This document shows positions 26,079 through 34,059 of a stretch of 64,000 bases of DNA, piece by piece. Both the position numbers and the translations under genes were made by a program. Position 1 is the first letter of the stretch; every line of letters starts with the position of its first letter. The notes under the pieces were generated by a model, which searched no databases, had not been told where the DNA came from, and was given only the letters and a program-made list of their open reading frames with translations. The DNA is from an uncultured Coriobacteriaceae bacterium (GTDB lineage Bacteria; Actinomycetota; Coriobacteriia; Coriobacteriales; Atopobiaceae), in the NCBI GenBank assembly GCA_902777325.1, contig CACYTH010000003.1, positions 147,005 to 211,004 on the forward strand, read 5' to 3'.

Positions 26079-27008
26079 ATGCGCTACATCGAGTACGGAC
26101 AGCAAAAGGCCAAGGTGTCCGAGGTCATCCTTGGCACCATGCGCATTTGGGAGAAGACGCCCGAGGAGGTTGCCACGCTTATCGAGTCCGCGCTTGATGA
26201 GGGCATCAATGCGGTGGACACGGCTCCCATCTACGGGCCGAGCGAGGGCAAGATCGGCGCAGCCTTTGCACTGACGCCGGGTCTGCGCGACCGCGTGTGG
26301 CTGCAGACCAAGCTGGGCATCCGCAAGCATCCGCGGCTGGACGCCAACTACTTCGACTTCTCGCATGACTACATCATCGAGAGCGTCGAGGAGAGCCTGC
26401 GTGCCCTGCAGACCGACCACATCGACTCGCTGCTGCTGCATCGCCCCGATGCCCTGATGGTGCCCGAGGAGATCGCCGACGCCTTCCAGCAGCTGTATGA
26501 CCAGGGCAAGGTGCTCGACTTTGGCGTTTCCAACCAGAACGTGGCCATGATGCGCCGCCTGCAGCGTTACCTGCCCTTCCCGATTGCGGCCAACCAGGTG
26601 CAGCTCTCGGCAGCCTTCACGCCGGCCTTTGACAGCTTCTTCAATGTGAACATGCAGAACGAGGCCAGCCCCATGCGCGACGACGGCATCTTCGAGTATG
26701 CCTATGACCACGACCAGGCCATCCAGGCGTGGTCGGTGCTGCAGCACGGCTACTTTGGCGGCGTGTTCTTCAACAACCCCGACTACGCCGAGCTCAACGA
26801 GGCGCTCGACCGCATTGCCGCCGACCACGACACTACCCGTACCGCCGTGGCGGTCAACTGGGTGCTGCGCTATCCTGGCAAGATGCAGGCCATCGTGGGC
26901 ACCACGCGTCCGGAGCGCGTCGCGGAGGCTGCTGCGGCCTGCGACTTCGAGATGTCGCGTGAGGAGTGGTACGAGGTCTACCTTTCCGCTGGCAACCGTC
27001 TGCCCTAA
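26079..27008 (+). CDS. Aldo/keto reductase (YdhF-like)
   Basis: 309 residues. Complete catalytic tetrad: Asp47, Tyr52 (DTAPIYG), Lys78 (QTKLG) and His121 (LLLHRPD). The layout, with FDFSHDYI and ALQTDHIDSLLLHRPD, matches E. coli YdhF-type oxidoreductases. GGGGGAG precedes the ATG. Monocistronic, ending eight bases before a perfect palindrome. Unlike the aldo/keto reductase at 4588 it keeps the histidine. Confidence 0.88.
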   Translation: MRYIEYGQQKAKVSEVILGTMRIWEKTPEEVATLIESALDEGINAVDTAPIYGPSEGKIGAAFALTPGLRDRVWLQTKLGIRKHPRLDANYFDFSHDYIIESVEESLRALQTDHIDSLLLHRPDALMVPEEIADAFQQLYDQGKVLDFGVSNQNVAMMRRLQRYLPFPIAANQVQLSAAFTPAFDSFFNVNMQNEASPMRDDGIFEYAYDHDQAIQAWSVLQHGYFGGVFFNNPDYAELNEALDRIAADHDTTRTAVAVNWVLRYPGKMQAIVGTTRPERVAEAAAACDFEMSREEWYEVYLSAGNRLP

Positions 27009-27015
27009 CCTTTGT

Positions 27016-27060
27016 GCTGCGTGACACACTAACTCCCGGGGAGTTAGTGTGTCACGCAGC
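27016..27060. repeat. Perfect 22-bp-arm palindrome
   Basis: Arms 27016-27037 and 27039-27060 are exact inverted copies around a single central base. It fills the gap between two convergent genes. Confidence 0.85.
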
Positions 27061-27064
27061 GAGC

Positions 27065-27685
27065 TTAGTCGGCGTAGCTCACCTGTAGGTTCTTGAAGTT
27101 GCCCTCGGTGCCGTTGTCCACGTAGAGGCCGACGGCGCCGTGGGCATCCGCACCGCCGAACATCTCGTCGACAACCAGAGCCGGGGTCTTCATGTCGTCC
27201 ACGTAGAACTTGGCGCTTGCTTCGTCAATCTCCGCCTTGATGTGCACCCACTCGTCCAGATCGATGTCGGCCTTTGCCTCGTAGTCGGCAATGCCGCGCT
27301 CGCGGAAGTAGGCAAAGGTGTAGCCGGGGTAGGAGAAGTACTGCATCGTGTGGATGCGGCGCTGCGGCTCGGTGCAGCTGCGACCGTTGCGCGGGCGTAC
27401 GTAGAAGCTCTCAAAGCGGTCGTTCTCCTCCGAGGCACGGAAGACGATGCCGATGAAGCCGCGGCAATCGATGTCCGCCCAGTGCATGAGGCGCGACCGC
27501 ACGTCTACCTCGATGGTGCCGTTGTGGAAGTCGCTATCAACGAGGCGCGCATAGGTGGGGACGTCTGGCTCGACGTTCTCCTCGGGCTTGACAACACGGA
27601 TGAGCTGCTCGCCGTCGAGTTCGACGAGGCCACAGCTTACACCAACGGGCACGAAGGTCTGATCTTGGAAGGTGATGCAGTTCAT
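27065..27685 (-). CDS. LamG/DUF1080-like beta-sandwich protein
   Basis: 206 residues without signal peptide or membrane segment. The alternating strands (GTIEVDVRSR, GFIGIVFRASEENDRFESFYVRP, EWVHIKAEIDEASAKFYVDD, GAVGLYVDNGTEGNFKNLQV) follow the concanavalin A-like fold seen in DUF1080/3-keto-disaccharide hydrolase and laminin-G-like domains. A role in binding or cleaving a carbohydrate is likely but the substrate is unknown. AGGAGCG precedes the ATG. Confidence 0.65.
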   Translation of the reverse strand: MNCITFQDQTFVPVGVSCGLVELDGEQLIRVVKPEENVEPDVPTYARLVDSDFHNGTIEVDVRSRLMHWADIDCRGFIGIVFRASEENDRFESFYVRPRNGRSCTEPQRRIHTMQYFSYPGYTFAYFRERGIADYEAKADIDLDEWVHIKAEIDEASAKFYVDDMKTPALVVDEMFGGADAHGAVGLYVDNGTEGNFKNLQVSYAD

Positions 27686-27816
27686 GGAGCGCTCCTTCTC
27701 GATACGGTTTTCCTCCCTGCCTATGATACGGGCGCGTGTGCCACCTTGGCATGATCATTAATCTGATGACTGATAACAATTCGGAAAGAATGCGGAAACG
27801 GGAGAGGAAGCGGGCC

Positions 27817-27934
27817 GTGGGACAGGTGGGACAGGTGGGTGGGACAGGGGACGTGCCTGGTGTCCCACTTTCCTGTAAGAAAGTGGGACACCAGGCACGT
27901 CCCCTGTCCCACCCACCTGTCCCACCTGTCCCAC
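27817..27934. repeat. 118-bp palindrome with 56-bp perfect arms
   Basis: Arms 27817-27872 and 27879-27934 are exact inverted copies with a six-base centre (27873-27878). Each arm also contains direct GTGGGACAGG repeats. It lies in the gap between divergent genes, 25 bases before the DUF3990 start codon. Confidence 0.95.
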
Positions 27935-27959
27935 CCCACCCGCGCAGATAGGAGTTGTG

Positions 27960-28543
27960 ATGGCACATATGGGAGCGTCTTTGTACGGCCAATCGGCCGA
28001 GCACCTTTGGCTCTACCACGGGTCGGATATGGCTATCGAGCGTCCCGACGTGTCGCTAAACACGGGCTTTCGGATCTGGGCCGTGGCTTCTACCTGACCG
28101 ACAACCACGATGCCGCACGGCGCAGGGCGATCACGCGAGCGCGCCGGACAGCTGCTGCCACAGGTGTGGTGTCGGTATTTGAGCTGGACGAGACGAGTCT
28201 GCCCTGGATAAGCGTCGGTGCCAGTGAGGTGCCGGCGTCCGTCGAAGGCCCCTTTGGCCTGCGCTTCGAGGCTGACGCCACAGGGCTTGCGGCATGGATC
28301 TCCTACATCAAAGCTTGTCGCAGCGGCAAGACGGCCGTCGCTGGCCTGGGAGACTCTGCCGTCGTGCGCGCATGGATTGCCACCGAGGAGGCGGAGATGG
28401 TCTGCTCGGGTCTTGCTACCGCCGACGATCTGGTGCCGTACCTCGACGTTTCAGAGCTGCTGGTGCAGTACTGCCTGCGCGACCAAGCGTTTGCCGACGA
28501 GTACCTCAGCTTTCTTGAGACCGAGGTCCTGCCAATCGGATGA
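27960..28543 (+). pseudogene. DUF3990 family gene with a one-base frameshift
   Basis: The ATG at 27960 follows TAGGAGT and the first 37 codons encode LWLYHGSDMAIERPDVSLNTGF, the N-terminal signature of the family (split here only by the reading break that follows). At a T run (28068-28070) the matching sequence moves to another frame, which continues as SDLGRGFYLTDNH to the stop at 28543. One extra T would join them. The family belongs to the ADP-ribosyltransferase-fold clan and is of unknown role. Either the gene is inactivated by a homopolymer slip or the base is a sequencing error. Confidence 0.75.
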
Positions 28544-28659
28544 CGCGTTACGGCTGCCAAGTCTCAGACAAGGGCCGAGCGAACGAAGATGTCGGCGACA
28601 TGAGTTTTCATATGGCCAGCATCGATGTAGATACCGCCGATGCCGGTTATGAGGGATAG
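28540..28659 (+). CDS. Small hypothetical protein overlapping the DUF3990 stop
   Basis: The ATG overlaps the TGA of the DUF3990 frame (ATGA), which suggests translational coupling. 39 residues, polar and acidic (DKGRANEDVGDM, DVDTADAG), no membrane segment. It could be a small partner of DUF3990 or a 3'-shortened gene. I recognise no family. Confidence 0.4.
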   Translation: MTRYGCQVSDKGRANEDVGDMSFHMASIDVDTADAGYEG

Positions 28660-28662
28660 GGG

Positions 28663-29412
28663 CTAGCCCCTGGGGACAAAGGTGGCCGGCGCACCTGCAT
28701 TCCAGGCGCCGGCCATCCCCGCCGCCTCGGCCGCGATCTCAAAGTGCAGCTTGGCGATGCCGAGGTCGGTGTACTCAAGGTTGCGCTTGCCATAGGGCAG
28801 GGTCGCCGTCAGGCGCTCGTCCTCCCAGACAAAGACCACGGGTTGCTCGTTTACTGCCGAGGGCCCCTTGATGACGGCGTCGACGCCGGCAGCGATCCAC
28901 GCTGGAGCCTCTGCCAGCGGCACGGACCCTTGGTAGAGGGCTTCGGGCCTGCGGTCGCGCTTGCGCAGGCCCGCGCGGATGGCCCTCTGGGCAAAGGGCT
29001 GCTTGGCGGGCATGTGTCCTAGGGGAATCACGTCGTGGAGCACCTCGCCTGCGGCAAGCGGCTCGCTCACGCTTGCGCGGTCGAAGGTCCCGGCAACCCA
29101 GCAGCTGCCAAGTCCCATCTGCGTTGCCTTGAGCACGAGCTTCTCGCCCAGATAGCCGACCTTCTCGCGCGTGGGGTTGTCGTCAGGACCAATGAGCGCG
29201 GCATAGGTGCTCACCTTGCCCGTGAACATGCGCTTGACAAGCTTGAGCCGTGCGCCACCCTCGGCAGGGCCAACGATCACAAAGCGCAGGTCGGTGCCAC
29301 GGGTCAGCTCCTCGGTATATGCCCGTAGCTCATTGAGGGAGCCCTGGTCGAGGGGCTCGTCAGCGTAGGCGCGGCATGAGATGCGGGCTTCGATTGCTTC
29401 CATAGGGGTCAT
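28663..29412 (-). CDS. Nitroreductase family protein (TM1586-like)
   Basis: 249 residues. It is a two-lobed version of the nitroreductase fold: EARISCRAYADEPL at the N-terminus, GLGSCWVAGTF in the middle, and a second half with AGVDAVIKGPSAVNEQPVVF. This longer form matches the putative TM nitroreductase family rather than the short enzyme at 25415. FMN-dependent reduction of an unknown substrate is expected. AGGAGTTT precedes the ATG; an esterase gene ends upstream on the same strand 57 bases away. Confidence 0.85.
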   Translation of the reverse strand: MTPMEAIEARISCRAYADEPLDQGSLNELRAYTEELTRGTDLRFVIVGPAEGGARLKLVKRMFTGKVSTYAALIGPDDNPTREKVGYLGEKLVLKATQMGLGSCWVAGTFDRASVSEPLAAGEVLHDVIPLGHMPAKQPFAQRAIRAGLRKRDRRPEALYQGSVPLAEAPAWIAAGVDAVIKGPSAVNEQPVVFVWEDERLTATLPYGKRNLEYTDLGIAKLHFEIAAEAAGMAGAWNAGAPATFVPRG

Positions 29413-29468
29413 GGCAAACTCCTTGTGTCTTGGTAACGGTCGGATGCGTTATGCCTAGCCACCCGAGG

Positions 29469-30209
29469 TTACAGAGTCTGAATGAACTGCTGGACCGCCT
29501 CCACCACCTGGTCGAGGTGGGCGTGGTAGTTGTGGTCGTCGTTTTCGATGATGACGAGTTCTGCATTGGCGTACTTCTTGGCTGCCTCGAGGGAGTAGTG
29601 CACAGGTACAGCCTGGTCTTGGTCTCCGTGCACAAGGAGTACGGGGCCTAGGTAGCGCGCGATGGCACCATCCACGTCGAGCGTCTGCGCCACGCGGAAG
29701 TAGTTGCCATTGAAGGATGCCGGCCCAAAGGCAAAACGGTCGGGTATGTGGGCGGGGTCGAAGGTCATGCCAAGCATCTCGCCCCTGCGCGCCCCATCGG
29801 CAATGACGATGGCGGGGGAGAGCGGGAAGATGGCCTTGAGGTCGTCGGGGCGCATGCCGGCCACCAGCATCGTGGTGAGCCCGCCTTGGGAGTGACCTCC
29901 CAGGTAGAGTTCCGTGGGCCAATCGAGCGTCTTGACGTAGTCGATGACGGCCAGCACGTTGGTGATCCACTTGTAGAGCGTGTGCTCGGCAAAGTCGCCG
30001 CCGCTCTTGCCGTGGCCGTAGAGCTCGACGCGCAGGGTTGCCACGCCTACCTGGTTGAGGCCAGCGGATACAGCGACGATGTGTTCCTCCTCCATGTGGC
30101 CGGTGAGGCCGTGCAGCACGATGGCCAGCGGGCAGCGCTCAACGCCTTCTGGCCTATCCAGCTTTGCGTGCAGCTTGATGCCGTCGTTGTCGAGATAGAA
30201 CTCCTCCAT
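29469..30209 (-). CDS. Alpha/beta hydrolase, cinnamoyl/feruloyl esterase-like
   Basis: 246 residues. Nucleophile elbow GHSQGG with Ser107, oxyanion segment LHGLTGH at 32-38, a late Asp in HGDQDQAVP and His in DDHNYHAH. The length, the HGLTGHMEEEH start and a 60-residue insert resemble the Lactobacillus/Butyrivibrio cinnamoyl esterases that release hydroxycinnamates from plant fibre. No signal peptide, so it would act in the cytoplasm. It precedes the nitroreductase gene in the same direction and may share its transcript. Confidence 0.82.
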   Translation of the reverse strand: MEEFYLDNDGIKLHAKLDRPEGVERCPLAIVLHGLTGHMEEEHIVAVSAGLNQVGVATLRVELYGHGKSGGDFAEHTLYKWITNVLAVIDYVKTLDWPTELYLGGHSQGGLTTMLVAGMRPDDLKAIFPLSPAIVIADGARRGEMLGMTFDPAHIPDRFAFGPASFNGNYFRVAQTLDVDGAIARYLGPVLLVHGDQDQAVPVHYSLEAAKKYANAELVIIENDDHNYHAHLDQVVEAVQQFIQTL

Positions 30210-30361
30210 GTCACCCTCCGTTCCTCAGTTCCCATCACATCACGACTATAGTGCCCAGCGGCAAAAGTCATACGAGGTTGCCAGTCAGCGGGCATGAACG
30301 GGCGGATAAGTCATATGCTTATCATTAGCGCACAAGTTATTGGCATGTGGAGGAGAAGACA

Positions 30362-31204
30362 ATGATCAAGGCCATCCTGCTCGACATCGACGGCACCCTC
30401 ACCAACGACGAGAAGAAGATCACGCCGCGCACGGCAGAGGCCCTGAAGGTCGCTCAGGCCTCCGGCATCAAGCTGGTGCTGGCATCCGGTCGTGCCGACG
30501 TGGGCCTGCACGCCTTTGCCGACGTGCTCGACATGAAGGACAACGGCGGCGTTTTTGTGGCCTTCAACGGGGCAAAGTCCCTCAACTACGAGACTGGCGA
30601 GATCTACTTCGAGCAGGCCATGACCGTCGACCAGGGCAAGCGCGTGCTGGAGCACATGAAGAACTTCGAGGTCGCCTCCTGCATCGACTGCGGTCCCTAC
30701 ATGCTGACCAACGACGCCTACTTCACCATCGAGCGCGACGGGGCACCGTACCTCATCGTGGAGTACGAAGCCCACAACAACAGCTTCCTGGTGCGCGAGG
30801 AGGCAGACCTAGCCGCCACGGTCGACTGGGGCATCAACAAGATCCTCAACGCCGGGCAGCCGGAGTACCTGCAGGAGCATTGGCAGGAGATGCTCGCGCC
30901 GTTTGAGGGCGAGCTCAACGCCATGTTCACCGCGCCGTTCTACTACGAGTTCACGCCGCTGGGCGTGGACAAGAGCCGTGCCCTGCGCGAGACCTTTGCG
31001 GCGCTTGGGATCGACCAGTCCGAGATCATCGCCTTTGGTGACGCGCAGAACGACCGCACCATGCTCGAGTGGGCGGGCATCGGCGTCGCCATGGGCAACG
31101 CCGTGGACGAGGTCAAGGCCGTGGCCGACATCGTGACCCTCTCCAACAACGAGGATGGCATTGCGGTAACGCTCGAGGAGGTGCTCCCCGAGCTGTACGC
31201 CTGA
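30362..31204 (+). CDS. HAD-superfamily (Cof-type) phosphatase
   Basis: 280 residues. Motif I DIDGTLT (residues 8-14) supplies the nucleophile Asp, motif II appears as VLASGRAD, and motif IV GDAQNDRTML near the C-terminus binds Mg2+. A C2-type cap lies between, as in Cof/YidA sugar-phosphate phosphatases. The ATG at 30362 is preceded by GGAGGAG; the GTG at 30347 lies inside that site. Monocistronic and convergent with the SirTM gene. Confidence 0.9.
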   Translation: MIKAILLDIDGTLTNDEKKITPRTAEALKVAQASGIKLVLASGRADVGLHAFADVLDMKDNGGVFVAFNGAKSLNYETGEIYFEQAMTVDQGKRVLEHMKNFEVASCIDCGPYMLTNDAYFTIERDGAPYLIVEYEAHNNSFLVREEADLAATVDWGINKILNAGQPEYLQEHWQEMLAPFEGELNAMFTAPFYYEFTPLGVDKSRALRETFAALGIDQSEIIAFGDAQNDRTMLEWAGIGVAMGNAVDEVKAVADIVTLSNNEDGIAVTLEEVLPELYA

Positions 31205-31228
31205 TGGTGATGAGGCTGAGACGAGCCC

Positions 31229-32119
31229 CTAGCCTCGCCTCAGCCCCCTGACCACAGACAGCACCTTTGCGGCATCACCGTCGATGAGCATCGTCCGGTC
31301 GGCAATCTGCGCTGGGGCAATCACCTCGCCGAGGTTTATCTGCACGTAGAAGCCCAGCGGGTTTTGGGCCACCACGCGCCAGAACGGGTACTTGATGATG
31401 GCCGGCGTATTGGCTCCCACGCCCAGCTCCAGGTACACGACCTTCTTGTCGTCATGCTCCTCGCGCCAGCTGACGTAGCGCTCGCATGCGCGGTCCCATC
31501 CCTCGTCCTGCACGAAGGTGTCGTCCGCGCGCAGGTTCATGCTCATGGGCTCTCCGCAGCGCGGGCACCTCGGTATCAGCTCGCTGGGGATGCGCAGGTC
31601 GTGCTGTTGCTCGACCATGGCCTTTACAGCATCGTAGTTGTCGTAGGTCTTCTGGTGGCAGGGCTTCGAGCACTGGAACAGCCCGTAGTCGCCCTGCGTG
31701 TAGAACAGCCGCTCCTTGTCGAACCCTGCCCGCTGGAACTGGTGGTCGACGTTGGTGGTCAGCACGAAGTAGTCCTTGTCAGCCACGATGTCGAGCAGGT
31801 CTAGGTAGGGCTGGCCCACGGGGCAGTCGTAGCGGTTGTACCACACGTTGCGGCCCCAAAAGGCCCAGCGCTCCTCCGGCGTGGCATAGGGGTAGAACCC
31901 GCCGGAGTACATGTCGGCAAAGTGGTAGCGGCGGCGAAAGTCGCCAAAGTAGCGCTCGAAGCGCTCGCCTGAGTAGGCAAAGTCTGGGCCGCAGGCGGTG
32001 GAGAGTCCGGCACCGGCTCCGATGAGCACACCGTCCGCCTCGTCGATGCGGCGGACCAGCTCCTTAACGCTCGACGAGAAGGTCCCGGTAGATTGCGTGA
32101 TCCACTGGCTTGAAGACAT
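31229..32119 (-). CDS. Class M sirtuin (SirTM), probable protein ADP-ribosyltransferase
   Basis: 296 residues. GAGAGLST (NAD-binding loop), YSGERFERYF, MYSGGFYP, LTTNVDHQF and FYTQGDYG closely follow streptococcal and staphylococcal SirTM, in which the catalytic His of ordinary sirtuins is replaced by Gln, as here (TQGDYG). A CSKPCHQ...CPRCGEP zinc site is present. Known SirTM enzymes ADP-ribosylate a lipoylated GcvH-like protein. The start at 32119 has GGAGGT, and the gene overlaps the end of the macrodomain gene by 56 bases, so the two are translated from one message. Confidence 0.9.
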   Translation of the reverse strand: MSSSQWITQSTGTFSSSVKELVRRIDEADGVLIGAGAGLSTACGPDFAYSGERFERYFGDFRRRYHFADMYSGGFYPYATPEERWAFWGRNVWYNRYDCPVGQPYLDLLDIVADKDYFVLTTNVDHQFQRAGFDKERLFYTQGDYGLFQCSKPCHQKTYDNYDAVKAMVEQQHDLRIPSELIPRCPRCGEPMSMNLRADDTFVQDEGWDRACERYVSWREEHDDKKVVYLELGVGANTPAIIKYPFWRVVAQNPLGFYVQINLGEVIAPAQIADRTMLIDGDAAKVLSVVRGLRRG

Positions 32120-32861
32120 TGAACACCACCTCCATGGGCTTGTCTGACTGTTGCAGGTAGTCATGCACGGCGTCGATTGCGATGCGGGCCGCCTGGTCGT
32201 TGGGATAATGGAACTCTCCGGTGGAGATGCAGCAGAAGGCGAGCGAGCGCAGGTCGTTGCGCTCGGCAAGCTCCAGGCACGAGCGATAGCAGGAGATGAG
32301 CGAGGCCTGGTCGCGCGGGGTCACCCGGTAGCCCACGATGGGTCCCACCGTGTGGAGCACGTGGGCGGCAGGCAGGTTGTAGCCCTCGGTGATCTTTGCC
32401 GTGCCCGCGCGCTCCTCGTGGCCCTGGATCGCCATCAGTCGCGCGCACGCCAGGCGGAGCTGCACGCCGGCAAAGGTGTGGATCGCGTTGTCGATGCAGC
32501 CGTGGTTTGGCGCAAAGCAGCCCAGCATCTGGCTGTTGGCAGCGTTCACGATGCCATCCACCGCGAGCGTGGTGATGTCTCCGCGCCACAGGTAGATGTG
32601 CTCCTGCAGGGGCGTGAGGTCCTCCAGGCGCGTCACGCCCTTCTCGCGGGTGCGCTCCTTGAGGTAGGCGTCTTGCACGGCGAGAAAGTCGTCGCCAACC
32701 GGCTGCGGAGGTCGCACGTTGAGGAGCGCGCGGAGCAAGGCGCGCTGGTCGTCGGCGCTATCGGGGATGCGGACCTGCGCATACTGCTCGTGCTCGGCCA
32801 GCAGGGAGCGGATCAGCCAGAGCCTGCGTTCGTCCTGCGTGACGGGCAGATCGTCTCTCAC
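32064..32861 (-). CDS. Zinc-containing macrodomain protein, ADP-ribosyl hydrolase
   Basis: 265 residues from the GTG at 32861, which has GGAGGT seven bases upstream, the same arrangement as the SirTM gene. An N-terminal helical part (about 1-80) precedes the macrodomain, which shows VDGIVNAANSQMLGC, HTVGPIVG and CCISTGEFHYPN. The segment GCFAPNHGCIDNAIH carries the Cys/His/Cys ligands of the Zn-macro subfamily, which removes the modification put on by SirTM. The gene is divergent from the threonine aldolase gene, with 61 bases between them. Confidence 0.9.
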   Translation of the reverse strand: MRDDLPVTQDERRLWLIRSLLAEHEQYAQVRIPDSADDQRALLRALLNVRPPQPVGDDFLAVQDAYLKERTREKGVTRLEDLTPLQEHIYLWRGDITTLAVDGIVNAANSQMLGCFAPNHGCIDNAIHTFAGVQLRLACARLMAIQGHEERAGTAKITEGYNLPAAHVLHTVGPIVGYRVTPRDQASLISCYRSCLELAERNDLRSLAFCCISTGEFHYPNDQAARIAIDAVHDYLQQSDKPMEVVFNVFKPVDHAIYRDLLVER

Positions 32862-32922
32862 GCGAACCACCTCCAGTCGTGTTAAGGTGTCTTGCATCCC
32901 TATCGTACACGAGGAGAGACGC

Positions 32923-33948
32923 ATGCTTTCTTTTGTCAACGACTACTCCGAGGGTGCCCATCCTGCGGTGCTCGACGCCTTTGTGCGCACCAACCTCCAG
33001 CAGGAGCCTGGCTATGGCGATGACGCCTTCTGCGCCTCCGCGCGCGACAAGATCCGTGCCGCCTGCGCGGACCCGAGTGCGGACGTGTTCTTTCTGGCGG
33101 GCGGAACCCAGACCAACCAGGTGGTCATCGACACGATGCTCGCTCCCTACGAGGGTGTGGTGGCGTGCGAGACGGGCCATGTGAGCGTGCACGAGGCTGG
33201 TGCCATCGAGTACACCGGCCACAAGGTGCTCACCGTGCCGCAGCATGAGGGCAAGATGGACGCGGGCGAGCTCGATGCCTACGTGAGCACCTTCTTTGCG
33301 GACGAGAACCACGACCATATGGTCTTTCCAGGGCTGGTCTACATCTCGCATCCCACCGAGTATGGGACGCTCTACACCAAAGGCGAGCTCGAGGCCCTGC
33401 GCGCGACGTGCGATCATCACGGCCTCAAGCTCTACCTCGACGGCGCGCGGCTGGGCTATGGGCTGGTCGCTCCCGGCAACGACGTCACGCTTGCCGACGT
33501 CGCACACCTGACCGACGCCTTCTACATCGGAGGGACCAAGGTGGGGGCGCTTATTGGCGAGGCCGTGGTCTTCCCGCGCCGCGGCATGCCCGCTCACTTT
33601 GTGACCATGGTCAAGCAGCATGGCGCGCTTCTCGCCAAGGGCCGCGTGCTGGGCATTCAGTTTGACGTGCTCTTCACCGACGACCTCTACACGCGCATCG
33701 CGCAAAACGCCATCGTCTGCGCGGACGCGCTGCGCAAGGCCTTCAAGGAGAAGGGCTACCGCTTCTTGGTGGAGAACACGACAAACCAGGTGCTGGTGGT
33801 GCTTGACAACGAGCGCTACGAGAGCCTGCGCAAGGTGGTGGCGACCAGCTATTGGGAGCGCGTCGACGACACGCATACCGCCGTGCGCTTTGCCACCAGC
33901 TGGGCGACGCGCATGGAGGACGTGGAGGCGCTCGTGGGGCTGCTGTAG
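32923..33948 (+). CDS. Low-specificity threonine aldolase-type PLP enzyme
   Basis: 341 residues, fold type I PLP enzyme of the beta-eliminating lyase family. SchiffBase lysine Lys206 in YIGGTKVGAL, the Asp-Ala pair YLDGARLG near 171-178, and HVSVHEAGA near 86 match threonine aldolases, which split L-threonine or allo-threonine to glycine and acetaldehyde. GAGGAGAG precedes the ATG at 32923. Glycine production links it loosely to the glycine-cleavage protein that SirTM modifies in other bacteria; this is inference only. Confidence 0.87.
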   Translation: MLSFVNDYSEGAHPAVLDAFVRTNLQQEPGYGDDAFCASARDKIRAACADPSADVFFLAGGTQTNQVVIDTMLAPYEGVVACETGHVSVHEAGAIEYTGHKVLTVPQHEGKMDAGELDAYVSTFFADENHDHMVFPGLVYISHPTEYGTLYTKGELEALRATCDHHGLKLYLDGARLGYGLVAPGNDVTLADVAHLTDAFYIGGTKVGALIGEAVVFPRRGMPAHFVTMVKQHGALLAKGRVLGIQFDVLFTDDLYTRIAQNAIVCADALRKAFKEKGYRFLVENTTNQVLVVLDNERYESLRKVVATSYWERVDDTHTAVRFATSWATRMEDVEALVGLL

Positions 33949-34059
33949 GCTTTGTTTCCAGCTCTTTCCAAAAGGTGCCACTCATGTGATTGATAGGACT
34001 CTACCTGCGCAAATCCGATACCATGGCCATAGGTTACGGTACGTAATTGGTGGTGAAAC

